Source of the DNA: CAZSSH01 sp964609825
GTDB taxonomy: Bacteria; Verrucomicrobiota; Lentisphaeria; Victivallales; Victivallaceae
Direction of reading: 5' to 3'
DNA length: 64,000 bases
Assembly (NCBI GenBank): GCA_964609825.1
Contig: CAZSSH010000002.1
Coordinates: forward strand, 372,001 to 436,000
Position 1 is the stretch's first letter, and each line of letters opens with the position of its first letter. A program made the position numbers and the translations under genes. Shown piece by piece: positions 23,850 through 31,815 of this stretch. Below the pieces are notes generated by a model, which was not told the DNA's origin, searched no databases, and was given only the letters and a program-made list of their open reading frames with translations.

Positions 23850-25250
23850 TTATTTCTTATCCTTTTCGATAACATCGCTTAAAATTCGCAAGTGACCGCT
23901 CGCGGCGGCCATTTCTTTGTCGGGGTTGACCACATCGGCCTTGGCAACAATAAAGAAGTAGCTCTTTTCCACCGAGGTGGTAGTGGTGCCGAAGAGATAC
24001 TTGACGACCGGGATATCCGACAAAAACGGGACGCCGATGGTTTGCTCGACCTTGCTGTCTTTGCTCCAGTAACCGATGATGCTTTCGTCACCGGTGAGCA
24101 AATTGCAGTTGCCGGAGACCGCGCTGGTTTCGACCAATTCATCGCCGTAATTATTGCGCTCGACCACGTTGCTCAAATTAAGAGCGTAGGTAAAGACGAG
24201 GTTGGCCACGGGGGTGTCGGGGGACACGAGGCCGGTCTTTTCGTCGGCGGTGCCGCGATAACAGACTTTGGGGTCCTTGATGGTGAGCCCCAGCGGCGAG
24301 TTGGCGATGATGCCGACGCTGGTGGCGTCGTTGTTGCTCTTGATGATGCGCTGATTTTGGGGAGTAAAATTGCTGGTGTAGGTGCCGGGGCTGTTGCGCA
24401 CGGTCAAAGTCGCGTTATTGACCAGATTGGCGCGGCCGTCCTGCTGGAGCATCCGGACAAAACTCGCGTCAAACTGGGGGGCAAAAAAGAAACCGCCCGC
24501 CGCGCCGGAAACCGACTGGATCGCCGCGGTGCCCGCCGAAGTTACCGACATCGAGTCAAACCCGGCCTTAAACATATCCAGCCCGGGGCCGTTTTTCCAC
24601 CCCAAATAGTCGATCCCCAAGTCGCGGAGCTCGCTTTCGCGCACTTCATAGATGGTAAAAGCGATGTTGGCGGTGGGTACCGGCCGGTCCAGCCAGCCCA
24701 GATATTTATTCAAGTCATCGACTTTGTTGCTTGCGTCCTTAAAGTAAATAATATTGGTCAAAGCATCATATTTAACCAACGAGTCGACCCCGCCGTTGAC
24801 CCCGGTCGCCACCATGATGTCAACCATGATCTGGCCGGAGCGGTACTTGGCCATGTAAGTGCCGCGGGTAATGCCGGAGCCGTCAATCGGATCGCCCTCT
24901 TTTTTGCCGACGATATTTCCCGGCCGGTCGAGTTTGTCAATGGCCTCGTCAACGTAGGGCATCATCCCCACCGGGCAGCTGACGGTAAGATATTGCTTTT
25001 TGCCCACTTTATAATCGAGGCGGTTGACCTTGGATTGGGTGTTGTAACGAGTTACCATACCTTGGATAAACGGCGCCAAATCGTCCGCCCGCAGATGCTT
25101 GAGCTCATAGACCTTGGAAACCATGTACTCCTGCGCGTCATCCTGAATCAGCCGGACCTTTTTAATCTTTTCCGGAGTCGGAGTTTCGGCATTGAGCGCG
25201 AGGCCGCAACCCGCGGCCAGCAGCAACGCCAACGTCGTTTGCTTGATCAT
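23850..25250 (-). CDS. Secretin-like exported protein, first of a tandem pair
   Basis: This 466-residue protein has a signal peptide (MIKQTTLALLLAAGCGLALN). It continues into an N-domain-like stretch (VYELKHLRADDLAPFIQGMV, then YVDEAIDKLDRPG), the pattern of secretin N1-N3 domains. The C-terminal end has IGVPFLSDIPVVKYLFGTTT and KSYFFIVAKADVVNP, the secretin lip signature, so a shortened secretin domain is likely. It is followed without a gap by a second, partly similar protein. Whether the two assemble into one channel or into two is unknown. The upstream leader is about 350 nt with no clear promoter. Confidence 0.8.
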   Translation of the reverse strand: MIKQTTLALLLAAGCGLALNAETPTPEKIKKVRLIQDDAQEYMVSKVYELKHLRADDLAPFIQGMVTRYNTQSKVNRLDYKVGKKQYLTVSCPVGMMPYVDEAIDKLDRPGNIVGKKEGDPIDGSGITRGTYMAKYRSGQIMVDIMVATGVNGGVDSLVKYDALTNIIYFKDASNKVDDLNKYLGWLDRPVPTANIAFTIYEVRESELRDLGIDYLGWKNGPGLDMFKAGFDSMSVTSAGTAAIQSVSGAAGGFFFAPQFDASFVRMLQQDGRANLVNNATLTVRNSPGTYTSNFTPQNQRIIKSNNDATSVGIIANSPLGLTIKDPKVCYRGTADEKTGLVSPDTPVANLVFTYALNLSNVVERNNYGDELVETSAVSGNCNLLTGDESIIGYWSKDSKVEQTIGVPFLSDIPVVKYLFGTTTTSVEKSYFFIVAKADVVNPDKEMAAASGHLRILSDVIEKDKK

Positions 25251-25358
25251 ACAAATAATCCTTTCTTTGCGTGTCCCTCAAGGGTTCACATTGTTTGTCT
25301 GTACCAAAAAATGATACCGATGAAACAAAGCAAATTTGACGCAATCCGATCAAATTAC

Positions 25359-25397
25359 GGTCGGGGGCGGATACTGGAGAATCTCCGGCCTCCGACC
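25359..25397. ncRNA. GC-rich hairpin in the secretin leader
   Basis: GGTCGGGGGC (25359-25368) pairs with GCCTCCGACC (25388-25397) over ten positions with one G-T wobble. The loop contains a further GGAG/CTCC helix. The wobble is tolerated only in a plus-strand transcript; on the minus strand the same position is an A-C mismatch. It has no T run, so it is not a simple terminator. Confidence 0.3.
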
Positions 25398-25694
25398 GAC
25401 AGAGCAAAAGATCAAACACTTTTTTGCTTCATCGATAAATACAATAGAAAAAACTGTGCCAATCATTATTTTGAGCTTAAACTGTTCAAAATTGCGCCAA
25501 AATCATTTCATTAATGTAAAATTTAACCAATATTTTCTTTACAATTAATTCTTTTTTAGATTTTGATACATATTGATACAATCATTGATCAAGCCAAAAA
25601 GGCGATCGACATTCCTTTTCCGGTTTCATGTCATATAATTTAGCAGGGCGATATATGGAAATGGTTACGGCAAGATTTGGATTTGGTTAGAATG

Positions 25695-25723
25695 CATAAA
25701 AAAACCGGCAAAACGCCGGTTTT
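25695..25723 (-). terminator. Second (backup) minus-strand terminator
   Basis: AAAACCGGC (25701-25709) and GCCGGTTTT (25715-25723) form a 9-bp stem with a 5-nt loop. Seven A on the plus strand give a T run in leftward transcripts. Confidence 0.65.
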
Positions 25724-25762
25724 AATGATAAAAAAGCTAAAATTACATATCATTACGATGAG

Positions 25763-25801
25763 GAAATAAAAAAGGTCCGGCAGTCTTGCAACTGCCGGAC
25801 C
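25763..25801 (-). terminator. Terminator after the small membrane protein gene
   Basis: An 11-bp perfect stem (25774-25784 with 25791-25801) with a 6-nt loop is followed on the minus strand by a T-rich run. It lies 54 nt beyond the stop at 25855. Confidence 0.88.
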
Positions 25802-25854
25802 GGGACTATGCTAACGGCCGCCATTTTTGGGAGGATCGGCGACCGGAAAACTGC

Positions 25855-26241
25855 CTACTCGGCGCTCTCCTGACTCATCACGCCCTCGGTTTTGCGTACC
25901 GATTCGGGATACTTTTGCTGGTATTTTTCAATCATCCGGATCATTACCGCCATGCCGGGACTCTGGATTTTTTGCTCTTTCAGGCTCTCCAAGTCGCCAT
26001 TGAGGACGGTATCCAAAAAAGCGATGCCCTTCTCAGGCCCCTCTTCGCGCAAATTGGTCAAGGCATTGAGATTGTTTTGGGCATTGACCACAATGTAGCT
26101 TTGGACGGTGCCGCGGCGCTGCTCTTTAAATTTCTCATTGAGCACAAAAAAAACCAGCGACGCGCCGCATACCAGCCCCAAAAAGAATCCCAACAAAGTT
26201 TTGCGCAAAAGACTGCGCCGCAAGTACCTTTTACCGACCAT
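25855..26241 (-). CDS. Small single-pass membrane protein of unknown function
   Basis: The 128-residue product has a basic N-terminus (MVGKRYLRRSLLRKT) and one transmembrane helix (LLGFFLGLVCGASLVFFVLN, residues 16-35). A soluble, helical, charge-rich tail with NAQNNLNALTNLREEGPEKG follows. The positive-inside rule predicts an exported tail. I do not recognise a family. It is the last gene of the minus-strand run, 50 nt after the ASPIC/FG-GAP gene, and is followed by a strong terminator. Confidence 0.65.
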   Translation of the reverse strand: MVGKRYLRRSLLRKTLLGFFLGLVCGASLVFFVLNEKFKEQRRGTVQSYIVVNAQNNLNALTNLREEGPEKGIAFLDTVLNGDLESLKEQKIQSPGMAVMIRMIEKYQQKYPESVRKTEGVMSQESAE

Positions 26242-26291
26242 GATTATCTCCGGTGTTTATTTCCTATACATATAACGCAAAATTGCACCGT

Positions 26292-27728
26292 TTATTGTGT
26301 GATCAAAAGCAAAGTATTTTTGACCGCCGGACGAGTTTCCGTCCTGCCGTCGGGCCACCGGATTTGCAGCGTAAGAGGTTCGGAGTTTTTGCCCAGGCCG
26401 AAATGAAGAACGCTCTCATTTTGCGCCGAGCACCCGGTCGCACTCTCCACTTGCCGGATTTGGACGCGGTCGCCGTCATGCAAAATCACTTTGGCCCCGG
26501 TCGCCGAAGTCAACGGGGCGTTGCCGACGAGCTTGACCCGGAGATAATCCCCGGTGTCGGTCACATTTTGGAACAAACGCCCGGCTGCAAACAAATCCGG
26601 TTTGCCGTCATGATTATAGTCGCCCCACGCGCACTGAAAGCTGGTCGCGGCCTCAATATTGCCGGTATCCTCGGAAAAATGCCAGTCGCCGTCATTGTGC
26701 AGCAACACCCCCTTGTCGCCTTTGTAAATGGTGCCGAAAAACAAGTCGAGCCTGCCGTCATTGTCGTAATCGGCAGCCGTCGAACCGGCATAAGACTCCT
26801 GCCAGCGCAATTTGGCGTCGCGGGAGCGATCGACAAAGCGATAATCGGCCGCCTTGCCGCTGTTTTTCAAAAATTGCGGCCGGTCCTGATAATCCGGCGG
26901 GTGCGAGAAATTGCCGGCAAAGAGATCAAATAACCCGTCATTGTCAAAATCGCCCCACACCGCGCTGATCGTGTGCCCGGAGCTCGGGTACTCAACGCCC
27001 AAATCGGTTTTGAATTTGACATTGGGCCGCTCGGAGCCGGCGACGCCGTATTCCCGGGCCCGGTTGTCCGGGATAAAACCGTTAAAAAACCACAAAAAAT
27101 TGGGCTGCAAACGATAATTGGCGACATAAATCTCCGGTTTGCCGTCCTCGTTGAAATCACAGGCAGTCACCCCTCCGCGGCAACGCATGGTTTGCCCCGG
27201 GGGACTTTTCCAGACGATTTCAAAACGCCCGTGATCGTTGCGCAAAATGTAGTCGGGAAAACTTTGGTTTTTTTCCCAGATTTCGTAGCCGGTAAAATAA
27301 ATGTCAACCCAGCCGTCGCCGTCAAGATCGGCGGCACAGGCTCCCAGCGATACTTGTTCCCCAACCCGAGGCAGCTCCGCCGGAGCAAAATTAAAGTTGC
27401 CGTCGCCGGTAAAATATTGGTACGACCCGGCAAAAAACAAGTCGAGCTTGCCGTCGCCGTTGAAATCAACCGCCAGCGCCGGGCCGTTAACCCTGACATT
27501 GGCAGGGGTCACATCAACGAATTTTTTGCCTCCGCAATTGCGGTAAATCCGACCGTTGACAATCAAATCAACCCAACTGTCATCATCCAAATCCGCCCAG
27601 GCGACATTGCCGCCGGGGCTCACTTTGCCGTCAAACAGTTGACCGGTGACATCGACAAACCCGCCGCAAACCGGCAGAAGCATCATCGCCGTCAAAACAC
27701 CGGTCAAAATTTGACCCGAGGGTCTCAT
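26292..27728 (-). CDS. Exported FG-GAP/VCBS-repeat protein with ASPIC/UnbV C-terminus
   Basis: This 478-residue protein has a signal peptide (MRPSGQILTGVLTAMMLLPV). The body is a series of about eight repeats of the form WADLDDDSWVDL, VDFNGDGKLDLFFAG, ADLDGDGWVDIYFTG and DFNEDGKPEIYVANY. Their Asp-rich DxDxDG loops are calcium-binding sites of FG-GAP beta-propellers. The last 90 residues (SATGAKVILHDGDRVQIRQV, HFGLGKNSEPLTLQIRWPDG) match the ASPIC/UnbV domain of CRTAC-like proteins. These proteins are usually surface-exposed, with adhesive or ligand-binding roles. The gene overlaps the GH13 gene by 4 nt, an unusual pairing. Confidence 0.85.
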   Translation of the reverse strand: MRPSGQILTGVLTAMMLLPVCGGFVDVTGQLFDGKVSPGGNVAWADLDDDSWVDLIVNGRIYRNCGGKKFVDVTPANVRVNGPALAVDFNGDGKLDLFFAGSYQYFTGDGNFNFAPAELPRVGEQVSLGACAADLDGDGWVDIYFTGYEIWEKNQSFPDYILRNDHGRFEIVWKSPPGQTMRCRGGVTACDFNEDGKPEIYVANYRLQPNFLWFFNGFIPDNRAREYGVAGSERPNVKFKTDLGVEYPSSGHTISAVWGDFDNDGLFDLFAGNFSHPPDYQDRPQFLKNSGKAADYRFVDRSRDAKLRWQESYAGSTAADYDNDGRLDLFFGTIYKGDKGVLLHNDGDWHFSEDTGNIEAATSFQCAWGDYNHDGKPDLFAAGRLFQNVTDTGDYLRVKLVGNAPLTSATGAKVILHDGDRVQIRQVESATGCSAQNESVLHFGLGKNSEPLTLQIRWPDGRTETRPAVKNTLLLITQ

Positions 27729-29335
27729 TTTTGGTAAATGGCAAACGTGGCCGGGGGCATGGTAAGTTTGACCGCGCCGTCAATGATTTCGAGCTTAATG
27801 CCGGGCGAAACCAAAAGCTCGCGGTATTTGCTCGCCTTTTCGAGGCCAAACACGGCAACTTCCTCTTTGCCGAAGGGGTTAAAGGCGCAGACGCAAGTTT
27901 GCTTGCCCTTGATCCTCTGGTACACCACCGGGGCGGTGTTGGGCTTGACATACAGCACCTTAAGGTCGCCGGTGTTGCCCAACGCGGGATTGGCGGCGCG
28001 CAAAGCAAGCATTTTGCGGGTAAAGTTGAGCAGTGAAGCCGGGTCCTTTTCCTGCTCGGCGACCGACGGGCGGCCGGGCTTGGGGTCCAACGGGAGATAA
28101 AATTTGGCCGGACTGGCGGCGGAGAACCCGGCCTTGGGTCCTTTGTCCCACTGCATCGGGGTACGCGCGCTCGAGCGGTTGTAGGAGCCCTCAAAGTTGC
28201 CGAGACCGGGGACGGCGTCCATGCCGATTTCGTCGCCGTAGTAAAGAAATGGCACGCCGGGCAAGCTGAAAAGCATCGCATAAAGTGTCTTGACTTCCTC
28301 ATAAGTGCGCCCGGTGCGCACCCGGCCGATGTCGTGGTTGCCGGTCGGCACCGAGACAAAGCCGCGCCCGGCGAGATACTCGAGATTACCCGTCAAATCC
28401 GCGAAAAAGGTCGAGGCGTCGCCTTTGCCGGAGCGGTCAAAGAAGCTCGTTTTGCTGTCGTCGTGATACGGAGAGTTGCCGATGCGCTCATTTTCCTGCC
28501 GCAGCAAATCGGTGTAGCCGCGCTGGTTAAAGTGCACCATAAAGTCGACGTGAAACCCGGCGTCGATGGCGGCCGGCGGGTTAGACCACTCGGAGACCAA
28601 CACGGCGTCGGGGTAGTTTTTATCGAGCCATGTCCGGTAATAGTTCCAAATTTCGGTGATCCCTTCGGCGGCGTTGGAGCCTTTGACCAGACTTGAGGCC
28701 ATATCGACGCGGAAGCCGTCGGCGCCAAGATCGAGCCAGAATTTCATGATATTTTTCATCTCCTGCCAGACCGACTGGCAGTCCGGGTGATCGGTCGGAA
28801 GCTGCCACGGGAACTCGACCGGGCGGAACCCGTAGTTAAGTGCGGGCTGGCAGTAAAAAAAGTTGATCATATAAAAGCCGTCACGCTGTGCATACCCGTT
28901 GATAAATCGGTAGTTGCCGGTATTTTGTCCCCAGCCGTCGGTCCACACAAAGTAGTTGCGGTAGGGGCTGTCGGGGTTGTTGCAGGAGTCGATAAACCAC
29001 GGATGCTGGACGGAGGTGTGACCGGCGACCAGATCGAGGATGATCTTGATCCCCTTGGCGTGAGCCTGGCGGCAGAGCTCGACAAAGTCGTCGTTGGTAC
29101 CGTAACGCGGGGCGATCTGATAAAAGTCGGAGATGTCATACCCGGCATCCTGAAACGGCGAAACAAAGCACGGGTTGAGCCAGATCGCATTGGCATTTAA
29201 GGATTTGACGTAATCCAATTTGGCCGTGATCCCCGGCAAATCGCCGATCCCGTCGCTGTTGGAGTCAAAAAAGGTCTGCGGATAAATTTCGTAGACGACG
29301 GCGTCATTGAGCCACTTGGGATACGTTTTTTTCAT
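27725..29335 (-). CDS. GH13 alpha-amylase-family glucosidase
   Basis: This 536-residue enzyme has the GH13 conserved regions: LDLVAGHTSVQHPWF (region I), DGFRVDMASSL with the catalytic nucleophile Asp (II), AVLVSEWSNP with the acid/base Glu (III), and GNHDIGRV with the transition-state Asp (IV). WLNDAVVYEIYPQTFFDSNS is typical of the oligo-1,6-glucosidase/trehalulose-like subfamilies. The length fits domains A, B and C, and no signal peptide is present, so it is cytosolic. It would process imported alpha-glucans or malto-oligosaccharides. AAGGAATT is the ribosome site. It starts 18 nt after thiI and overlaps the ASPIC gene by 4 nt. Confidence 0.92.
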   Translation of the reverse strand: MKKTYPKWLNDAVVYEIYPQTFFDSNSDGIGDLPGITAKLDYVKSLNANAIWLNPCFVSPFQDAGYDISDFYQIAPRYGTNDDFVELCRQAHAKGIKIILDLVAGHTSVQHPWFIDSCNNPDSPYRNYFVWTDGWGQNTGNYRFINGYAQRDGFYMINFFYCQPALNYGFRPVEFPWQLPTDHPDCQSVWQEMKNIMKFWLDLGADGFRVDMASSLVKGSNAAEGITEIWNYYRTWLDKNYPDAVLVSEWSNPPAAIDAGFHVDFMVHFNQRGYTDLLRQENERIGNSPYHDDSKTSFFDRSGKGDASTFFADLTGNLEYLAGRGFVSVPTGNHDIGRVRTGRTYEEVKTLYAMLFSLPGVPFLYYGDEIGMDAVPGLGNFEGSYNRSSARTPMQWDKGPKAGFSAASPAKFYLPLDPKPGRPSVAEQEKDPASLLNFTRKMLALRAANPALGNTGDLKVLYVKPNTAPVVYQRIKGKQTCVCAFNPFGKEEVAVFGLEKASKYRELLVSPGIKLEIIDGAVKLTMPPATFAIYQK

Positions 29336-29353
29336 ATCAGAATTCCTTATGTA

Positions 29354-30556
29354 TTATATGGTTTCAATCGCTTGCATGATTTGATCAAGCACCTGCTCAT
29401 AATCGGGGATTTTACCCTCCTCGGAGACCGCGACTTTGATCGGGCAGCTGGTGGCAGGCGACGACGGGGCAAAGACGGTGCAGCTGTCCGGAACTTGCAC
29501 GTTGGACAGCTCGTAAGTGCCGATTCTTTCGGCCAAGCGGATGGTTTCCAATTTATCAAAACCGACCAGCGGACGCAAGACCAGCATCTCAATGGCGTTG
29601 TTAATCGTATTCATATTGACCAGCGTCTGGCTCGCCACCTGCCCCAGCGACTCGCCGGTCAAAAGCGCCTTGCAGTTGTTTTGCCACGCCACTTTTTCGG
29701 CGATGCGGAGCATGGCCCGGCGGTAGAGCACCGTCCGCAAGCGCTCGGTGCAATGGTCGCGGATCAGCTTTTGCAGCGGCGCAAGGTTGCACAAATAGAG
29801 TTTGCCGGTGGCCTGAAAGGTGTTCAAATATCGAGCAATCCCCTTGACCTTTTCGATCGTCTCCAAAGGAGTATAAGGGCTGCTGTGAAAGGTGATAAAG
29901 TCGGACGAGCTCCCGCGCTTAAAGGCGAGATACACCGCCGCCGGGGAGTCGATCCCGCCGGAGAGCAAAGTCAAAACCCGCGGATTGCTGCCCACCGGCA
30001 AGCCGCCCGGGGCGTCAAAGCTGTCAAAAAACAAGACCGCAAACTCGTTGCGGATTTCGCACCCCAACGAGAGCTCGGGAGTGGTCAAATCGACTTGAAT
30101 GGCCGAATAACCGTACACCTTGGCCGCCTCGGTTACGAGATCAATCTCGATTTGATTGGAGTTGAGCTCAAAGGTTTTGTCGCTGCGGCGGGCGCGGACG
30201 CGGAAGCGGACGCTCGGCTGCTTTTCGAGGATGGCCGGGAGTTTCCCCGCCAAAAGCTCCAAACTGGCGGCGCGGACGCTTGCCATCTCGGGCGCCACCT
30301 TGCGGCAGGGGGAGAAACTCTCCAAGCCAAAAGCGGCGCGACTCAACGCGGCGGTAATTTCGGCCAATTCATCCTCGCCGAAAAAGGCGCTGTTGCCCTT
30401 CTCAATCCAGACCCGGCCGCGGACGCGCCGGATTTTGCTGTCGGTGATGCCGGAGAGCAAACGGCGCATGTTGTCCACCAGACAGCGCTCAAAAATATTG
30501 CGGTTTTCGCCCTTGGTGGCGATTTCGTGGTAGCGGCAGATTATCGCGTTGTACAT
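29354..30556 (-). CDS. thiI: tRNA 4-thiouridine synthase (no rhodanese domain)
   Basis: ThiI makes 4-thiouridine at position 8 of tRNA; in some bacteria it also serves thiazole synthesis. The 400-residue protein begins CRYHEIATKGENRNIFE, the family N-terminal ferredoxin-like domain, followed by a THUMP domain (residues 60-165). The PP-loop motif VLTLLSGGIDSPAAVYLAFK lies near residue 180. The C-terminal rhodanese domain with the catalytic Cys found in E. coli ThiI is absent, as in B. subtilis. The start overlaps pdxB by 16 nt. Its sulfur donor is not shown in this window. Confidence 0.93.
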   Translation of the reverse strand: MYNAIICRYHEIATKGENRNIFERCLVDNMRRLLSGITDSKIRRVRGRVWIEKGNSAFFGEDELAEITAALSRAAFGLESFSPCRKVAPEMASVRAASLELLAGKLPAILEKQPSVRFRVRARRSDKTFELNSNQIEIDLVTEAAKVYGYSAIQVDLTTPELSLGCEIRNEFAVLFFDSFDAPGGLPVGSNPRVLTLLSGGIDSPAAVYLAFKRGSSSDFITFHSSPYTPLETIEKVKGIARYLNTFQATGKLYLCNLAPLQKLIRDHCTERLRTVLYRRAMLRIAEKVAWQNNCKALLTGESLGQVASQTLVNMNTINNAIEMLVLRPLVGFDKLETIRLAERIGTYELSNVQVPDSCTVFAPSSPATSCPIKVAVSEEGKIPDYEQVLDQIMQAIETI

Positions 30557-31638
30557 GTATCAAATCCCAATTGTTGCAAGATATTTTTGGTTTCGCCGGC
30601 GGCATTGGCAATCGTGTAAGCGGCAAATTCGCGGCGGAGACGGTAATTTTCACGGATTTTCTCAAAATGATCGACATTGGCGCGCAATAAAGCGTCATCA
30701 TCGGCCAAATTGTAGGAGCAATTGACCGCATACCGGATCGGGTCGACTCCGGGCGGGATCACGATGCTGCTCCCATTGACCGGCGCCGGGAGACCCGACA
30801 CCGCAAAGTCGCGCAGGGCGTCAAGCTTGAAATGCGCTGCCAAGCCGCGGATGCTGATTTGCGTCCCCATCGCCTTGCCGTCCTGCGAGTAACCGGCAAT
30901 GTGCGGGGTGCCGATGTTGACCATATCCAAAAGGTCCCGGTCGATCGCGGGCTCATGCTCCCACACGTCGAGGACGGCGTGGCCGACTTTGCCCGCTTTG
31001 ATCGCCTCTTTGAGCGCATTTTGGTCGACGACTTCGCCGCGCGAGGTATTGATAAAGACGGTGCCGGGACGCATTTGACCAAAAAATTCCGCATTGGCCA
31101 AATGCAAAGTGTCGGGCAGCAAGGGAACGTGCAAAGTGACAATATCGGCATGCGCGAGCAAGTGCTCGTTGCAGGCAAAAAACTCGTCGCCCTCCACTTC
31201 GGCGCGCGGCGGGTCGCAGATCAAGGTTTTCATCCCCAAAATTTCAGCGATGGCGGCGACTTTTTTGCCGACGTTGCCGCCGCCGATGATGCCGACGGTC
31301 TTGCCCGCAAGCGAAACGGGGGCATTGACCATCGCCGAGGCGACGTACTCGGCGACTGAGCGCGAATTGCACCCGGCGGCGTTTTGCCAGACGATATTGC
31401 GGCGCTTGAGATACTCGTGGTCGAGGTGGTCAAAACCGATGGTGGCGGTGGCGATGAATTCGACGGCGGAGTCTTTGAGCAAGGCTTGGTTGCACAAGGT
31501 GCGGGTGCGCACGATCAGAGCTTGCGCGTCTTTGACCGTACCGGCGTCGATTTCACTTCCGGAACGATACACTACGTCGCAATACGGCTCCAAAACGCCC
31601 TTAATGAACGGTATTTTACTGTCAATTACAACTTTCAT
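30541..31638 (-). CDS. pdxB: 4-phosphoerythronate dehydrogenase
   Basis: PdxB oxidises 4-phosphoerythronate in the DXP-independent branch of pyridoxal phosphate synthesis. It belongs to the D-isomer 2-hydroxyacid dehydrogenases, with the NAD-binding TVGIIGGGNVGKKVAAIAE near residue 117 and the catalytic Arg/Glu/His blocks INTSRGEVVDQNALKEAI and GTPHIAGYSQDGK. The N-terminal KVVIDSKIPFIKGVLEPYCD and the PdxB-specific C-terminal dimerisation domain confirm the subfamily. The ATG at 31638 was preferred over a TTG six bases upstream. It overlaps thiI by 16 nt. Confidence 0.92.
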   Translation of the reverse strand: MKVVIDSKIPFIKGVLEPYCDVVYRSGSEIDAGTVKDAQALIVRTRTLCNQALLKDSAVEFIATATIGFDHLDHEYLKRRNIVWQNAAGCNSRSVAEYVASAMVNAPVSLAGKTVGIIGGGNVGKKVAAIAEILGMKTLICDPPRAEVEGDEFFACNEHLLAHADIVTLHVPLLPDTLHLANAEFFGQMRPGTVFINTSRGEVVDQNALKEAIKAGKVGHAVLDVWEHEPAIDRDLLDMVNIGTPHIAGYSQDGKAMGTQISIRGLAAHFKLDALRDFAVSGLPAPVNGSSIVIPPGVDPIRYAVNCSYNLADDDALLRANVDHFEKIRENYRLRREFAAYTIANAAGETKNILQQLGFDTCTTR

Positions 31639-31686
31639 GATCAAAATTTAATATAGCCCAAGTTCACAAAAAAAACAATTGTCAAC

Positions 31687-31715
31687 TTGACAAATGTTTG
31701 ATATTTGACTATATT
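31687..31715 (+). promoter_or_regulatory. Strong sigma70-type promoter of purQ
   Basis: A perfect TTGACA (31687-31692) and TATATT (31710-31715) are spaced by 17 nt. The predicted 5' leader of purQ is about 95 nt. Confidence 0.75.
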
Positions 31716-31723
31716 ATTATTAC

Positions 31724-31765
31724 GGCGGTTGATCGGCTGCATGCGCTTTGGCGCGGACAATCGCC
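31724..31765 (+). ncRNA. Hairpin in the purQ leader
   Basis: GGCGGTTG (31724-31731) pairs with CAATCGCC (31758-31765) with one G-T pair. Inside it GCGC (31743-31746) pairs with GCGC (31751-31754) across a 4-nt loop. It starts just after the predicted transcription start and does not match a riboswitch class I can name. Confidence 0.35.
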
Positions 31766-31815
31766 CAACGATGCTAATTTTATTACATTTTAAGATAACA
31801 GGATATGGCTTTTTT

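Larger units (their letters stand above)
25251..25854. other. 604-nt intergenic region upstream of the secretin pair
   Basis: No convincing gene is present. The right half contains two minus-strand terminators for the gene at 25855-26241. The left half is an AT-rich leader for the secretin operon with one GC-rich imperfect hairpin (25359-25397). A 13-residue stretch of Trp- and Arg-rich frames on the plus strand looks non-coding. Confidence 0.65.

Noticed and set aside
25440..25490. A TGGCAC-containing minus-strand sequence resembling a sigma54 promoter upstream of the secretin pair
   Set aside because: The GC at the -12 position and correct spacing are missing, so it does not meet the consensus.
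23892..25514. A 540-codon plus-strand frame over the first secretin-like gene
   Set aside because: It covers a convincing minus-strand gene with a signal peptide and has no motif of its own.
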